64,000 nucleotides of DNA from Burkholderiales bacterium (GCA_020854035.1 JADZGE010000064.1:39691-103690); one strand, 5' to 3'; shown: positions 53,537 to 62,755, counted from the stretch's first letter. Made by a program: numbers and translations. The notes: generated from the sequence alone by a model not told the origin.

Positions 53537-54826
53537 ATGGGAATGACGGCGGTTGAGAAGGTGCTGGCGCGCAAGACCGGGCGCGCCTCGGTGCGACCGG
53601 GAGAGGTCGTGTATCCCGACCCGGACTTCATCATGATCCACGACGGGCTCGTGCGCGGCGCGAAGCGCGAGCTCGACGGGCTCGGCATCGACCGGCTCGC
53701 CGCGCCCGGGAAAGTCGTGATGGTGACCGACCACGAGGTGATCTACGGCAGCGCGCGCGCGGCGGAATTCGGCGCAGTCAACCGGGCGGCCGCGAAGGCG
53801 TGGCGCGTCGGCCGGTTCTTCGACGTGGGGCGCGGGGGGCACGGGCACCTCTTCCCCATGGAGTCGGGGATGCTGCTGCCCGGCATGTTCTACTTCGACA
53901 ACGACCGCCACGCGACGAACGCCGGGGCGATCGGCGCGTTCGGCTTCCGGGTCGGCGCGGAAATCAGCCGCGTGCTCGCGACCGGCACCAACTGGGTCAC
54001 GGTACCGAAGACGTTGAAGGTGGCGCTCGCGGGACGGCTCGGGCCGCAAGTCTACGCGCGCGACGTCGGTTTCTACATCGCGCGGCTGCTGCGCTCGGGC
54101 GCGCTCGACTTCGACATGGACTATCGCGTGATCGAATTCACCGGCGACCTCGAAGCGCTCGGCTTGAGCGAGCGCACGGCGCTCTGCAACTCTCCCACCG
54201 AGCTCGGTGCCTACGGCGTCTACTTTCCGCCCTCGCCGGCGATTCTCGCGTTCGCGGGCGAACGCGCGAGCCAGCCGTTCACGCCGGTATACCCGGATCC
54301 CGACGCCGTCTACGAGGCGGAGGCGACCGTGGCGCTCGGGCGGATCGAGCCTCAGGTCGTGCTGCCGGGCGGAATCGAGACCGCGGTCGACGTGAGCGAG
54401 GCGGCCGGCGAGCGGATCGACCATGCGTTCCTCGGAGCCTGCGGGTCCGGAATGTACGAAGACCTCGCCACCGCGGCCGGTTTCCTCAAGGGGCGCGAGG
54501 TCGCGCCCGGGGTGCGGCTTTTCGTCGCGCCCGGCACCGAACGCACCATGAAGCGCATGGCGTCCGATGGGCTGCTCGACGTGTTCGTCGAGGCGGGGGC
54601 GATCCTGCTGCCCGCCGGCTGCGGCCCCTGCAACGACGCGGTCGTCGGCCCGCTGCACTCGGGCGAAGTATCCATCTCGACGGCGTCGAATTCGAACGCG
54701 GGCCGCTTCGGCTCGAAGCAGGCGCGGCTCTTTCTCGGTAGCCCCGCGACCGTGGCGGCGTCGGCGGTGGCGGGCGTGATCACCGATCCGCGCGGCCTCG
54801 CGCCCGAAGGCAAGGGGGCGCACTGA
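53537..54826 (+). CDS. aconitase-superfamily hydro-lyase large subunit (LeuC/homoaconitase-like)
   Basis: 429 residues. The large subunit should bind a [4Fe-4S] cluster through C302 (LGACGSGM), C362 and C365 (GCGPCND). The N-terminal catalytic segments are altered from LeuC: VMVTDHEVIYGS instead of DHxxPT-like, GHLFPMESGMLLPGM, and DNDRHATNAGAIGAFGF instead of DSHTxTxGAFGA. So the substrate is probably not isopropylmalate. ATG at 53537 (or 53543). Stop and small-subunit start are separated by a single base. It may hydrate or dehydrate a carboxylic acid taken up through the neighbouring receptors. Confidence 0.82.
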   Translation: MGMTAVEKVLARKTGRASVRPGEVVYPDPDFIMIHDGLVRGAKRELDGLGIDRLAAPGKVVMVTDHEVIYGSARAAEFGAVNRAAAKAWRVGRFFDVGRGGHGHLFPMESGMLLPGMFYFDNDRHATNAGAIGAFGFRVGAEISRVLATGTNWVTVPKTLKVALAGRLGPQVYARDVGFYIARLLRSGALDFDMDYRVIEFTGDLEALGLSERTALCNSPTELGAYGVYFPPSPAILAFAGERASQPFTPVYPDPDAVYEAEATVALGRIEPQVVLPGGIETAVDVSEAAGERIDHAFLGACGSGMYEDLATAAGFLKGREVAPGVRLFVAPGTERTMKRMASDGLLDVFVEAGAILLPAGCGPCNDAVVGPLHSGEVSISTASNSNAGRFGSKQARLFLGSPATVAASAVAGVITDPRGLAPEGKGAH

Positions 54827-54827
54827 C

Positions 54828-55388
54828 ATGGACGCGTTCCCCTGGGTGCTGCGCGGCCGCTGCTATCGCCTCGGCCACGACGTGCCGCATGGCGGCGGCG
54901 TGATTCCGGAGCGACTCATCACGAGCCGGGAATTCGACCCGCGGCGGCTTATCCCGCACCTGTTCGAGGAGACCGACCCCGGCTTTCACGAGCGCGCCCG
55001 GCCCGGTGACATCATCGTGACCGGCAGGAAGTTCGGCAGGGGCCCCAAGATGAACGGCTACATCGCGATGCAGGCCCTCGGCCTGGGGCTCGTCTGCGAG
55101 TCCATGCCCTACCTCGCCTACCGCGCCGCGCTCGGGTGCGGCGTTCGCGTGCTGACCGATTGCGCGGGCGTCACGGATCTCTGCGCCACCGGCGAGGATC
55201 TCGAGGTGGATTTCCGGAGCGGGCTCTTCATGAACCACGCGCGCGGGATACGGCGGCAGTACGCGCCGCTGCCCGAGACGCTCCGGGAGCTCGTCGAGCT
55301 CGGCGGGAACGTCGGCTGGCTCAAGCAGTGGTGGGAGCGGCAAAGCGCGGGCCGGGGCAGCGACGGTTCGAGCGCTCCGGCACGATAG
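54828..55388 (+). CDS. aconitase-superfamily hydro-lyase small subunit (LeuD-like)
   Basis: 186 residues, swivelling domain. VLRGRCYRLGHDVPHGGGVIPERLITSRE matches LeuD-type N-termini (GDNIDTDxIIPxR-like). The loop usually written NFGCGSSREHA here reads KFGRGPKMNGYIAMQALGLG, so the substrate-binding Ser/Arg/His of LeuD is replaced. Coupled to the large subunit (1 bp gap). Together they form a complete heterodimer of a divergent group, perhaps acting on dimethylmaleate or a similar diacid, which is inference. A Bug gene follows 30 bp downstream. Confidence 0.78.
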   Translation: MDAFPWVLRGRCYRLGHDVPHGGGVIPERLITSREFDPRRLIPHLFEETDPGFHERARPGDIIVTGRKFGRGPKMNGYIAMQALGLGLVCESMPYLAYRAALGCGVRVLTDCAGVTDLCATGEDLEVDFRSGLFMNHARGIRRQYAPLPETLRELVELGGNVGWLKQWWERQSAGRGSDGSSAPAR

Positions 55389-55418
55389 CGGGTACCCCGG
55401 ACCTCGAACGGAGCCGCC

Positions 55419-56384
55419 ATGTCGATCCGATTGCACCTCGTTCTTCTCGCCTGGGGCACGGGGCTTGCCGTCACGCAGGCGGCGGCGCAATGGCCCGAGC
55501 GCCCGGTGCGCTTCGTCGTGCCGTACTCCGCGGGCGGTTCCTCCGACACCGTGGCGCGCCTGATCGCGGCGCGGCTCGCGGACCGGCTCGGGCAGCAGGT
55601 CGTGGTGGACAACCGCACCGGCGGCGGGACTCTCATCGGCACCGAGATCGTGGCGCGGTCCTCGCCGGACGGTTACACGCTGCTCATGGCGACGCCCCCC
55701 CTCGCGGTGAATCCCGCTCTGCGCGGCAAGGTTCCGTACGACCTCGCCCGCGACTTCGTGGCGGTCACCAATATCGCCGGATCGAGCAATCTTCTCGTCG
55801 TGCATCCCTCGGTGCCGGCGGCGTCGACCCGCGAACTCGTCGCGCTCCTGAAGGCGAATCCGCGCAAGTACGCCTACGGTTCCAGCGGCGTCGGCGGCGC
55901 CGGGCACCTCGCGATGGCGTTGTTCGAGAGCATGGCGGGGGTGGACGCGGTGCACGTGCCGTACAAGGGCGGAGCGCCCGCCGTGGTCGACCTCGTCGCG
56001 GGCCGCATCTCGATCATGATGGCCAATCTCACCACGGCCCAGCCGCATATCCGCGCCGCGAGGCTGCGCGCGCTCGCCATCGGCAAGAAAACGCGCTCAC
56101 CGCTCTTTCCGGAGTTGCCGACGGTGGCGGAGTCGGGCGTACCCGGCTACGAGGCGAACAACTGGAACGGCGTCGTGGTTGCCACCGGCACGCCGCGCGC
56201 GGTGATCGAACGCCTGCACCGAGAAATCGTCGCGGCACTGAAGGAGCCGGCGGTCACCGAGCGCATGGCGAAATCGGCCCTCGAGCCGATCGGCGACACG
56301 CCGGCCGAGTTCGCCCGCTACCTCGCGGCCGAGGCGGAGAAGTGGGGGCGGCTCGTGAGGGCGGCGGGCATCAAGCCCGAGTAG
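55419..56384 (+). CDS. Bug/TctC family periplasmic solute receptor
   Basis: 321 residues, complete. Signal peptide MSIRLHLVLLAWGTGLAVTQAAA, then WPERPVRFVVPYSAGGSSDTVAR, GQQVVVDNRTGGG, SPDGYTLLMA, HVPYKGGAPAVV, RISIMMANL and LRALAIGKK. Start ATG 55419. It lies 30 bp after the small subunit of the hydro-lyase in the same direction, so it probably shares that transcript and may bind the enzyme's substrate. After the stop, 56385-56490 is empty. Confidence 0.9.
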   Translation: MSIRLHLVLLAWGTGLAVTQAAAQWPERPVRFVVPYSAGGSSDTVARLIAARLADRLGQQVVVDNRTGGGTLIGTEIVARSSPDGYTLLMATPPLAVNPALRGKVPYDLARDFVAVTNIAGSSNLLVVHPSVPAASTRELVALLKANPRKYAYGSSGVGGAGHLAMALFESMAGVDAVHVPYKGGAPAVVDLVAGRISIMMANLTTAQPHIRAARLRALAIGKKTRSPLFPELPTVAESGVPGYEANNWNGVVVATGTPRAVIERLHREIVAALKEPAVTERMAKSALEPIGDTPAEFARYLAAEAEKWGRLVRAAGIKPE

Positions 56385-56490
56385 GGCTTCCCGGCGCGAG
56401 CTCGCTGCCCGCAACGGCGTAACGGGAGGGAGCGGCGTTACGGCCCGGATCGCCGGTTACCACCATCAGGCGGGGTGCCGCGCGCGCCGG

Positions 56491-58110
56491 TCACTTCTTC
56501 ACCCGCTGGTAGAGCCGGTAGCGCTCGTCCTTGTCTCCCGGACGCCGGCCTTCCCAGATCCGCTTCCATTGCCGCCCGGGGTGAGCGTCATCCCGCGGGC
56601 CCCCCTGTACCAGCAGGAGATCGCAGTCGCGACGGCGTGCGGGAATCTCCTCGCGGTAGGTGATGATGTCCGCGAAGTAGCGCAGCGAGGCACGCTGCGG
56701 GTCGCCGAGCTCCCGGCTCGCGATGCACTGGAATTTTTTCGGCAGGGCGCGCTTCATCTCCACGAAGACCGCGCGATAGCTCTTCACGTTGTCGGCCCAC
56801 CCGACGAACAGCACGGCGAGCAGGCCCCACATGACGGTGATCCCCGCGGCCCACGCGATCACGGGTCGCTCCACGCTCTTTCGCAGCAGCACGAGCACCG
56901 CGCACCATGTGGCGGTGTAGAGCACGCCCACCGTGAACGGCAGCCAGCGGAATCCGTACTCGTAGCCCGGCCGGATCGCGTGCAGGTGGCGGTGCAGGCG
57001 TTCCGGCACCCCCAGCTCGAGCCCGCTCCAGTAGACCCAGAACACGATGATGAAGAAGGTCCACGTCATCACGCTGAACCAGTACCACGCGTTCGACGCG
57101 CCGCGCCGCAACGTGGCGGGCGCGGGTACGGCGAGCAATGCGAGCGGCAGCAGCAGGGGCAGTGCATAGAGCTCTCGTGCGTCCGCGGAGGCGCCGAGCG
57201 CGGCGAAGGTGACGAGAAAGCCCGCGAGCGGCAAGGCGACGCGCGGCTCGGACCAGCCGTCCCGGCGCGGCGTGCGCCACAGCGCCCAGAGCGCGAGGAG
57301 CCACGCGGGAAAGCCGTACCATGGCAGGAGCTTGAGATAATAAAATGCGCTCTCGCCGAAGCCGGCCGTCGCGGCGAGGTAGTCCTTGAAGTTCGCCTCC
57401 CACAGCCACTGGCCGAAAAGCTCCGGGGAGTGGCTGCGCAGCATGAGCGGCCAGACGAGGAGCCACGGCGCCGCCGCGGCGGCGGCGAGCGCAGCGGCGC
57501 GCGCGTAGTTCGCGCTGCGCCACGACCGTCCCAGCAGCGGCAGCAACGCGGCGAGTGCTGCGATGGCGAGTGGCGCGACGGGGCCGTTTGCGAGGAAGCC
57601 GACTCCCGCGCCCGTGCCGAACCAGTACCCGCCCGGGAGCGCGCGGCGCGGCGCCAGCGCGAAGCCGTAGTACGCCATCGCGAACCCGGCGAGCATGGCG
57701 ACGTCCGTGATGAGCTGGTGCGAGCGCACGACGAGCCCGAAGCAGCCGAGGAGGAGCAGCACCGCCAACGCGCCGTGGTCCGTGCCGTGCAGTTCGCGCG
57801 AAGCGGCGGCGGTGAAGGCGAACACCAGCGCCATCCACGCGCCGGCGGCGAGCCGCGCCGCGTCGTGGAGCGGCAGCGCGGGCGAGAGGACCCGCGCGAA
57901 CGCCGCCGCCGTCAGGTGCAAGAGCGGCGGCTTGTCGAGGAACGGCTCGCCCGCGAGCGCCGGGACGACCCACGAGCCGCCGCGCAGGAGTTCGTAAACG
58001 ACGCCGAACGTGTGCGCCTCGTCCGGCTTCCACGGGTCGTGGCCCACGAGGCCGGGCAGGAGCCATGCCGCGCAAAGCAGCGTCACGAGCCATGTGCGGC
58101 GAGACATCAT
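56491..58110 (-). CDS. membrane glycosyltransferase, GT39/ArnT-like
   Basis: 539 residues with about ten membrane segments. The first periplasmic loop has GHDPWKPDEAHTFGVVYELLRGGSWVVPALAGEPFLDKPPLLHL, the DE motif and KPP/PPL pattern of ArnT and other polyprenyl-phosphate-sugar transferases. A soluble C-terminus contains RELGDPQRASLRYFADI. These enzymes transfer a sugar from undecaprenyl phosphate to lipid A or another periplasmic acceptor. The donor and acceptor are unknown. ATG at 58110. It is isolated, divergent from the small cupin gene. Confidence 0.86.
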   Translation of the reverse strand: MMSRRTWLVTLLCAAWLLPGLVGHDPWKPDEAHTFGVVYELLRGGSWVVPALAGEPFLDKPPLLHLTAAAFARVLSPALPLHDAARLAAGAWMALVFAFTAAASRELHGTDHGALAVLLLLGCFGLVVRSHQLITDVAMLAGFAMAYYGFALAPRRALPGGYWFGTGAGVGFLANGPVAPLAIAALAALLPLLGRSWRSANYARAAALAAAAAAPWLLVWPLMLRSHSPELFGQWLWEANFKDYLAATAGFGESAFYYLKLLPWYGFPAWLLALWALWRTPRRDGWSEPRVALPLAGFLVTFAALGASADARELYALPLLLPLALLAVPAPATLRRGASNAWYWFSVMTWTFFIIVFWVYWSGLELGVPERLHRHLHAIRPGYEYGFRWLPFTVGVLYTATWCAVLVLLRKSVERPVIAWAAGITVMWGLLAVLFVGWADNVKSYRAVFVEMKRALPKKFQCIASRELGDPQRASLRYFADIITYREEIPARRRDCDLLLVQGGPRDDAHPGRQWKRIWEGRRPGDKDERYRLYQRVKK

Positions 58111-58336
58111 CGGATGCTACTCGAATCGCGTTCCGGGGGATTCACGAGCGAAAACAGCGCCCGCGCATCGGCCGTTGCGCACAGGTGCACACGACGGACA
58201 ACGCGCGTGTTCCGTAGCACATTCTAGCCCGCGCCGCGCGGCGCGAGATTGGCGTGCGGCGGCGCTCCTCCCGCGCGTGCTTGCGGTGCCGGCCACCGCG
58301 CGCCATGATCGGGGGCGATCCCGGAGGACACCGCAG

Positions 58337-58612
58337 ATGCATGCCACCGCGCACCGGCAGGTCGAGACCGACCGCGTCATCGTCACCGAGTGGCGCTTCC
58401 CGCCCGGCGCCGAGACCGGGCACCACGTCCACGCGCACGACTACGTGGTGGTGCCCCTCACCACCGGCACCTTGCGGCTGGAAGAGCCCGGTGGCGTTCG
58501 CGATGTCGCGTTGCGGGCGGGCGCTTCGTACGCGCGCCCGAAGGGCGTCGCGCACAACGTGATCAACGTGAACGACTACGAGTACCGCTTCGTCGAGATC
58601 GAACTGAAGTGA
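58337..58612 (+). CDS. small cupin-domain protein
   Basis: 91 residues, a single cupin barrel. HHVHAHDYVVVPLTTGTLRLEEPG carries the first metal motif (H-x-H and Glu downstream). VAHNVINVNDYEYRFVEIEL gives the second. ATG at 58337 follows GGAGGA. No enzymatic role can be assigned. It lies between divergent and convergent genes, about 60 bp before the stop of the convergent Bug gene. Confidence 0.82.
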   Translation: MHATAHRQVETDRVIVTEWRFPPGAETGHHVHAHDYVVVPLTTGTLRLEEPGGVRDVALRAGASYARPKGVAHNVINVNDYEYRFVEIELK

Positions 58613-58668
58613 ACGGCTCGCGCCCGGGTCCACCGGATACCGGAATTCCCCCGGTTCTTCGGAGCATC

Positions 58669-59628
58669 CTAGTCGAGTCTGATCTTCGCCTCCCGGACGA
58701 CTCGGGCCCACTTGGCGTGGTCCTTCTTCACGAACTCGCCGAACTCCGCGGGCGTGTTGAGCACCGGGTCGAAGTCGATCCTTGCCATCGCCTTCCGGAA
58801 GTCGGGAAGCTTTCCGATCCGGGCGACTTCGCGGTGCAGGCGCTCGATCACCTCGGGCGGCGTGCCGCCCGGCGCGACGAGCCCGTAGTAGTTCTCCACC
58901 ACGAGCTCGGGCATGCCCTGCTCGGCCATGGTGGGCACCTCCGGCAGGTCCGCGAGCCGCTTCGCGCTCAGCACGGCGATCAACCTCAGTTTCCCCGTCC
59001 CGAAGAACTGCGTCATGCTCGTTTTCGTTCCGATGACCATGTCGACGTCGCCGCGGACGAGATCGACGACGGCGAAGGTGACCGACTTGTAGGGAACGTG
59101 GCGCATCCGGATCCTCGCCTCCCGGCTGAAGAGTTCCGTGACGAGGTGGAACGTGCCCCCGTGCCCCGACGAGCCGTAGGTGAGCATGCCCGGGCGCGCG
59201 CGGGCGATCCGGATCAGCTCGGCGGTGCTTTTCACCGGGATCGACGGGTGCACCGCCATGAGGTTGGCGATCGCGCCGATGTTCGAGATCGGGGCGAAGT
59301 CGCGCAACGGGTCGAGCTTGAGGCCCGGCCGCGTGAGCGGCGTGTGGGTGAGAATGGGCGAGACGATGAGCAGCGTGTAGCCGTCGGGCGCGGCCCGCGC
59401 GACGAGTTCCATCGCGATGCTGCCTCCGGCGCCGGCACGAACTTCCGTGGCGACGCCCTGCTGAAACGCATCGCGCATCTTCTCCGCGAGCAACGGCCCG
59501 AGCACGATACCCGGTCCCGTGGGAAACGGGAGCACGATGCGCACCGTCTTCGCGGGATACTGCTGGGCACCGGCGCCCACTGCCGCGAGGCAGAGTACCG
59601 CCGCCGCCAGTAATGTCCTTCGGATCAT
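58669..59628 (-). CDS. Bug/TctC family periplasmic solute receptor
   Basis: 319 residues, complete. Signal peptide MIRRTLLAAAVLCLAAVGAGA before QQYPAK. VRIVLPFPTGPGIVLGPLLAEKM, a variant of the usual PGGxxD loop, then APDGYTLLIVS, LDPLRDFAPIS, HVPYKSVTFAVVDL and LAVLSAKR-like AVLSAKRLADL. The GPGIV loop replaces the acidic ligand-coordinating residue, so ligand specificity may differ. ATG at 59628. It is downstream of the cupin gene at 59721 in the same direction, 92 bp gap. Confidence 0.88.
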   Translation of the reverse strand: MIRRTLLAAAVLCLAAVGAGAQQYPAKTVRIVLPFPTGPGIVLGPLLAEKMRDAFQQGVATEVRAGAGGSIAMELVARAAPDGYTLLIVSPILTHTPLTRPGLKLDPLRDFAPISNIGAIANLMAVHPSIPVKSTAELIRIARARPGMLTYGSSGHGGTFHLVTELFSREARIRMRHVPYKSVTFAVVDLVRGDVDMVIGTKTSMTQFFGTGKLRLIAVLSAKRLADLPEVPTMAEQGMPELVVENYYGLVAPGGTPPEVIERLHREVARIGKLPDFRKAMARIDFDPVLNTPAEFGEFVKKDHAKWARVVREAKIRLD

Positions 59629-59720
59629 TGCGGTTCCCCCGTTACCGGAATCACGGGGCTTTCTCTCACCCGCGTCTCGTCACCCGGATCGTCCCGGTCG
59701 CGGGCAGGGGCCGCGTCCCA

Positions 59721-60305
59721 TTACGCCGGGTGCGTCACCCCGAGCGCGGCCGAGAGCACCGTGTCGAAGCGGCCGTCCATCAGGATGTACAGCATCCGCG
59801 CCGGCTTGCCGGAGCGGTTGCTCCAGGCGTGGTTGGTGCCGCGCTGGATCACCACGTCGCCCTGCCTGAGGTTCACCTCGCTCTCGTCGAGCACGAGGGT
59901 GATCTCGCCTTCCAGCACGACCGCGTAGTCGAGCGTCTCCGTGCGGTGCATGAGGGGATGCCGGGAGCCGTGCGCCATCGTGGACGCGGCGGCGTTGCCC
60001 ACGCCCCGGAACACCTCCCTCGCCTGCTGGGGGTCCAGGTTGCGGATCGCGTCGGTCTCCGGGGGCACGATGGAAATACGCATGATGGTGCCCTGCGGCT
60101 GGTGCAGCGTGCGCGGGCCCAGCGTCGGGTCGGGCTCGTCCTTGCGCAGCACGACGGGCGAGCCGGTGCTCTTCCAGATGTCGGTCGAGACCAGTCCGGG
60201 CCAGAATTCGACGGTCTTCACCGAGGTCGCGAATCCGTCGGACACGACGATGGACTTGCCCTCGTCGTCGTGGCCGGTCACGACGCGCCGAACGCGCGGA
60301 TCCAT
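59721..60305 (-). CDS. cupin-domain protein, 194 aa
   Basis: 194 residues with a C-terminal cupin fold: HRTETLDYAVVLEGEITLVLDESEV (H-x..-E metal motif) and GDVVIQRGTNHAWSNRSGKPARMLYILMD (second His). The N-terminal half has VRRVVTGHDDEGKSIVVSDG, a pattern seen in cupins near organic-acid catabolism genes. ATG at 60305. It lies between two Bug genes, all on the minus strand, and may participate in the same pathway as the dehydrogenase at 61361. Function unknown. Confidence 0.85.
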   Translation of the reverse strand: MDPRVRRVVTGHDDEGKSIVVSDGFATSVKTVEFWPGLVSTDIWKSTGSPVVLRKDEPDPTLGPRTLHQPQGTIMRISIVPPETDAIRNLDPQQAREVFRGVGNAAASTMAHGSRHPLMHRTETLDYAVVLEGEITLVLDESEVNLRQGDVVIQRGTNHAWSNRSGKPARMLYILMDGRFDTVLSAALGVTHPA

Positions 60306-60347
60306 GTGCGCGAGTCCTCCGGTTCCCTTGACGCTGGTTGCGATCGC

Positions 60348-61322
60348 TCAGTCTGTCCGGATGCCGGCGGCCTTGACGACGACCGACCAGGTCTCGAGTT
60401 CCTTGCGGATGAAGGCGCCAAGCTCCCGCGGCGTGCCACCGACCGCCTGGGCGCCGACGCCGGTGATGCGCGAGCGCAGCCCGGGGTCGGCGAGGACCTT
60501 GACGATCTCCGCGTGCAGGCGGCCGATCGCCGCGGCGGGCGTCGTGGCGGGCGCGACCACGCCCTGCCAGTCGAAGAACTCGTAGCCGGGCACGCCGGAC
60601 TCGGCGATGCTCGGCACCTCCGGCAGGGCGGGATCGCGCGTGCGCGTGCTCACGCCGAGGCCCACCAGCCGCCCGGCCTTGAGGTGGTTCACCGACGCCG
60701 GCACCGAGGTAAAGTTGATCGCGGTCTCGCCGCTGATCGTCGAGGCGACCGACGGTCCGCCGCCCTTGTAGGGGATGTGCACCATCCGCACGCCGGTGCG
60801 GTACATCAGCAGTTCGCAGGCGAGGTGGCCGGAACTGGCGTTGCCGCCGGAGGCGTAGTTCAGTTCGCCCGGCCGCGACCTGGCGAGCGCGACGAGCGCC
60901 TTCACCGATTTCACCGGCAGCGACGGGTGCACGAGGAGCACCTGCGTCACGGTCGCGACCAGGCTGACCGGCGCGAAGTCCTTCACCGTGTCGTAGGGCA
61001 GCCTGCTCAGCACGAACGGGTTCACGCCGAGCGACACGTTGGCGACACCCAGCGTGTAGCCGTCGGGGGCGGATTTCGCGACGAGGTCCATGCCGATCGT
61101 CGCGCCGCCGCCGGGCCGGTTGTCGATCAGGACCTGCTGTCCCAGCTCTTCCGACAGGCGCGGCGCGAGCATGCGGAACACCACGTCGGTCGCGCCGCCG
61201 GCCGCGAAGGGGATGATGATGCGCACCGGGCGCTGCGGGTAGTTCTGGGCAGCGGCGGAACCGGCCACGGCGAACAGCATTGCCGGCATCGCGCAGGACA
61301 GCCAGCGCAATCTCGGAGTCAT
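60348..61322 (-). CDS. Bug/TctC family periplasmic solute receptor
   Basis: 324 residues, complete. Signal peptide MTPRLRWLSCAMPAMLFAVAGSAAA. Blocks: YPQRPVRIIIPFAAGGATDVVFR, GQQVLIDNRPGGG, APDGYTLGVA, HIPYKGGGPSVAS, AGRLVGLGV and EFFDWQGVVAP. ATG at 61322 lies directly before the signal. It is 38 bp downstream of the dehydrogenase at 61361, so probably co-transcribed (dehydrogenase, Bug, cupin, Bug). This suggests the receptor binds a tartrate- or malate-like diacid. Confidence 0.9.
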   Translation of the reverse strand: MTPRLRWLSCAMPAMLFAVAGSAAAQNYPQRPVRIIIPFAAGGATDVVFRMLAPRLSEELGQQVLIDNRPGGGATIGMDLVAKSAPDGYTLGVANVSLGVNPFVLSRLPYDTVKDFAPVSLVATVTQVLLVHPSLPVKSVKALVALARSRPGELNYASGGNASSGHLACELLMYRTGVRMVHIPYKGGGPSVASTISGETAINFTSVPASVNHLKAGRLVGLGVSTRTRDPALPEVPSIAESGVPGYEFFDWQGVVAPATTPAAAIGRLHAEIVKVLADPGLRSRITGVGAQAVGGTPRELGAFIRKELETWSVVVKAAGIRTD

Positions 61323-61360
61323 TTCCCGATCCCGGCTCCCGCCATCTTCGACGGTCACGA

Positions 61361-62419
61361 TCACAGCGCGCCGGCGATGGCCTTCCCGAGGTCCTCCGTG
61401 CCGGCCCTGCCTCCGAGATCCGGCGTTTTCGGACCGTCCTGCAGCACGGTTTCGATCGCCTTCACCATTGCCGCGCCCGCGTCGGGACAGCCGAGGTGAT
61501 CGAGCATCATCGCGCCCGCCCAGATCTGGCCGATGGGGTTGGCGATTTTCCTGCCGTGGATGTCGGGCGCGGAACCGTGCACGGGCTCGAAAAGCGACGG
61601 GAATTCCTTCTCGGGATTGAGATTGGCCGAGGGCGCGATGCCGATGGTGCCGGTCGCGGCGGGGCCGAGGTCGGAGAGGATGTCGCCGAAGAGGTTGGAG
61701 CCCACGACCACGTCGAAGCGCTCCGGGTTCATGATGAAGTGGGCGCACAGGATGTCGATATGGTACCAGTCGGTTTTCACCCGGGGGTAGCGCGCCGCCA
61801 TCTCCTTCACGCGCTCGTCCCAGTACGGCATCGAGATCGAGATGCCGTTCGACTTGGTGGCGGAGGTGACGTGCTTCTTCGGGCGCTTCATCGCGAGCTC
61901 GTAGGCGTACTTGAGGATGCGGTCAACGCCCTTCCTCGAGAACACGGCCTGCTGCGTGACGAACTCGCGCTCCGTGCCGGCGTACATGCGCCCGCCGAGC
62001 GAGGAGTACTCGCCCTCGCTGTTCTCGCGCACCACCCAGAAATCGATGTCTCCGACCTTGCGGTTGGCGAGCGGGCACTTCATTCCCGGCATGAGCCGGA
62101 CCGGGCGCAGGTTCACGTACTGGTCGTAGCCCCGGCGAAACGGGATGAGCAGCCCCCACAGCGAGACGTGGTCGGGCACCGTCGCCGGCCAGCCCGCGGC
62201 GCCGAAGTAGACCGCGTCGTGCTGCTTCAGGCGCTCGAGCGCGTCCTCCGGCATCATGCGGCCGTGTTTCGCGTAGTAGGCGCAGCTCCAGTCGAACTCG
62301 TCGAACTTCCACTCGATGCCGAACCGGCGCCCCGCCGCCTCCAGCGCGCGCAGTCCCTCCGGCATCACCTCCGTGCCGATGCCGTCGCCGGGAATGACTG
62401 CGATGCGAAACTTCTTCAT
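61361..62419 (-). CDS. tartrate dehydrogenase/decarboxylase-like (isocitrate dehydrogenase family)
   Basis: 352 residues, beta-decarboxylating dehydrogenase fold. Oxidises and may decarboxylate a 2-hydroxy-diacid with NAD+. MKKFRIAVIPGDGIGTEVMPEGL, YYAKHGRMMPEDALERLKQHDAVYFGAAGWPATVPDHVSLWGLLIPFRR, GYDQYVNLRPVRL (substrate Arg), and GSNLFGDILSDLGPAATGTIGIAPSANLNPE (metal Asp and NAD loop). The MMPED and DQYVNLRP stretches are those of TtuC/tartrate dehydrogenases rather than LeuB. ATG at 62419. It heads the run with the Bug and cupin genes. Confidence 0.88.
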   Translation of the reverse strand: MKKFRIAVIPGDGIGTEVMPEGLRALEAAGRRFGIEWKFDEFDWSCAYYAKHGRMMPEDALERLKQHDAVYFGAAGWPATVPDHVSLWGLLIPFRRGYDQYVNLRPVRLMPGMKCPLANRKVGDIDFWVVRENSEGEYSSLGGRMYAGTEREFVTQQAVFSRKGVDRILKYAYELAMKRPKKHVTSATKSNGISISMPYWDERVKEMAARYPRVKTDWYHIDILCAHFIMNPERFDVVVGSNLFGDILSDLGPAATGTIGIAPSANLNPEKEFPSLFEPVHGSAPDIHGRKIANPIGQIWAGAMMLDHLGCPDAGAAMVKAIETVLQDGPKTPDLGGRAGTEDLGKAIAGAL

Positions 62420-62458
62420 GCCTTCTCCACGATCACGGCTCGCCGGGTTCAACGGGCG

Positions 62459-62485
62459 AAAAAAGGGGGCAGCCTGGACTGCCCC
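62459..62485 (-). terminator. Rho-independent terminator of rpmE
   Basis: On the minus strand a 7-bp GGGGCAG/CTGCCCC stem (62485-62479 with 62472-62466), 6-nt loop TCCAGG, then C and six T. It is a textbook intrinsic terminator, 22 nt after the rpmE stop. Confidence 0.88.
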
Positions 62486-62506
62486 GTCACGTGCGTCGAT
62501 GCGCGT

Positions 62507-62755
62507 TCAGGTGGCCGGTGTCTTCGCTTCGCCGGCCCTCGCGCCGATGCCCCGGCGGGCGTACTTTTGGCGGAAGCGCTCGACCCGCCCGGCGGTGTCC
62601 ACTATCTTCTGCTTGCCCGTGTAGAAGGGGTGACACTGCGAGCAGACTTCGACGTGCAGGTCGTCGCGCGCGAGCGTGGAGCGCGTATCCCACGTGTTGC
62701 CGCAGCTGCAGGTGACGGTGATCGTGCGGTAAGCGGGGTGGATCTTCGCTTTCAT
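62507..62755 (-). CDS. rpmE: 50S ribosomal protein L31, zinc-binding form
   Basis: 82 residues. [20 protein letters not shown] begins the L31 signature. Zinc ligands C16, C18, C38 and C41 are all present (CSCG...CSQC), so this is the C+ type, not the zinc-independent paralogue. [24 protein letters not shown] is family-typical. A GGAGG stands 4 nt before the ATG. Its own sigma70 promoter and terminator make it monocistronic. It follows rho as in many betaproteobacteria. Confidence 0.95.
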   Translation of the reverse strand: MKAKIHPAYRTITVTCSCGNTWDTRSTLARDDLHVEVCSQCHPFYTGKQKIVDTAGRVERFRQKYARRGIGARAGEAKTPAT

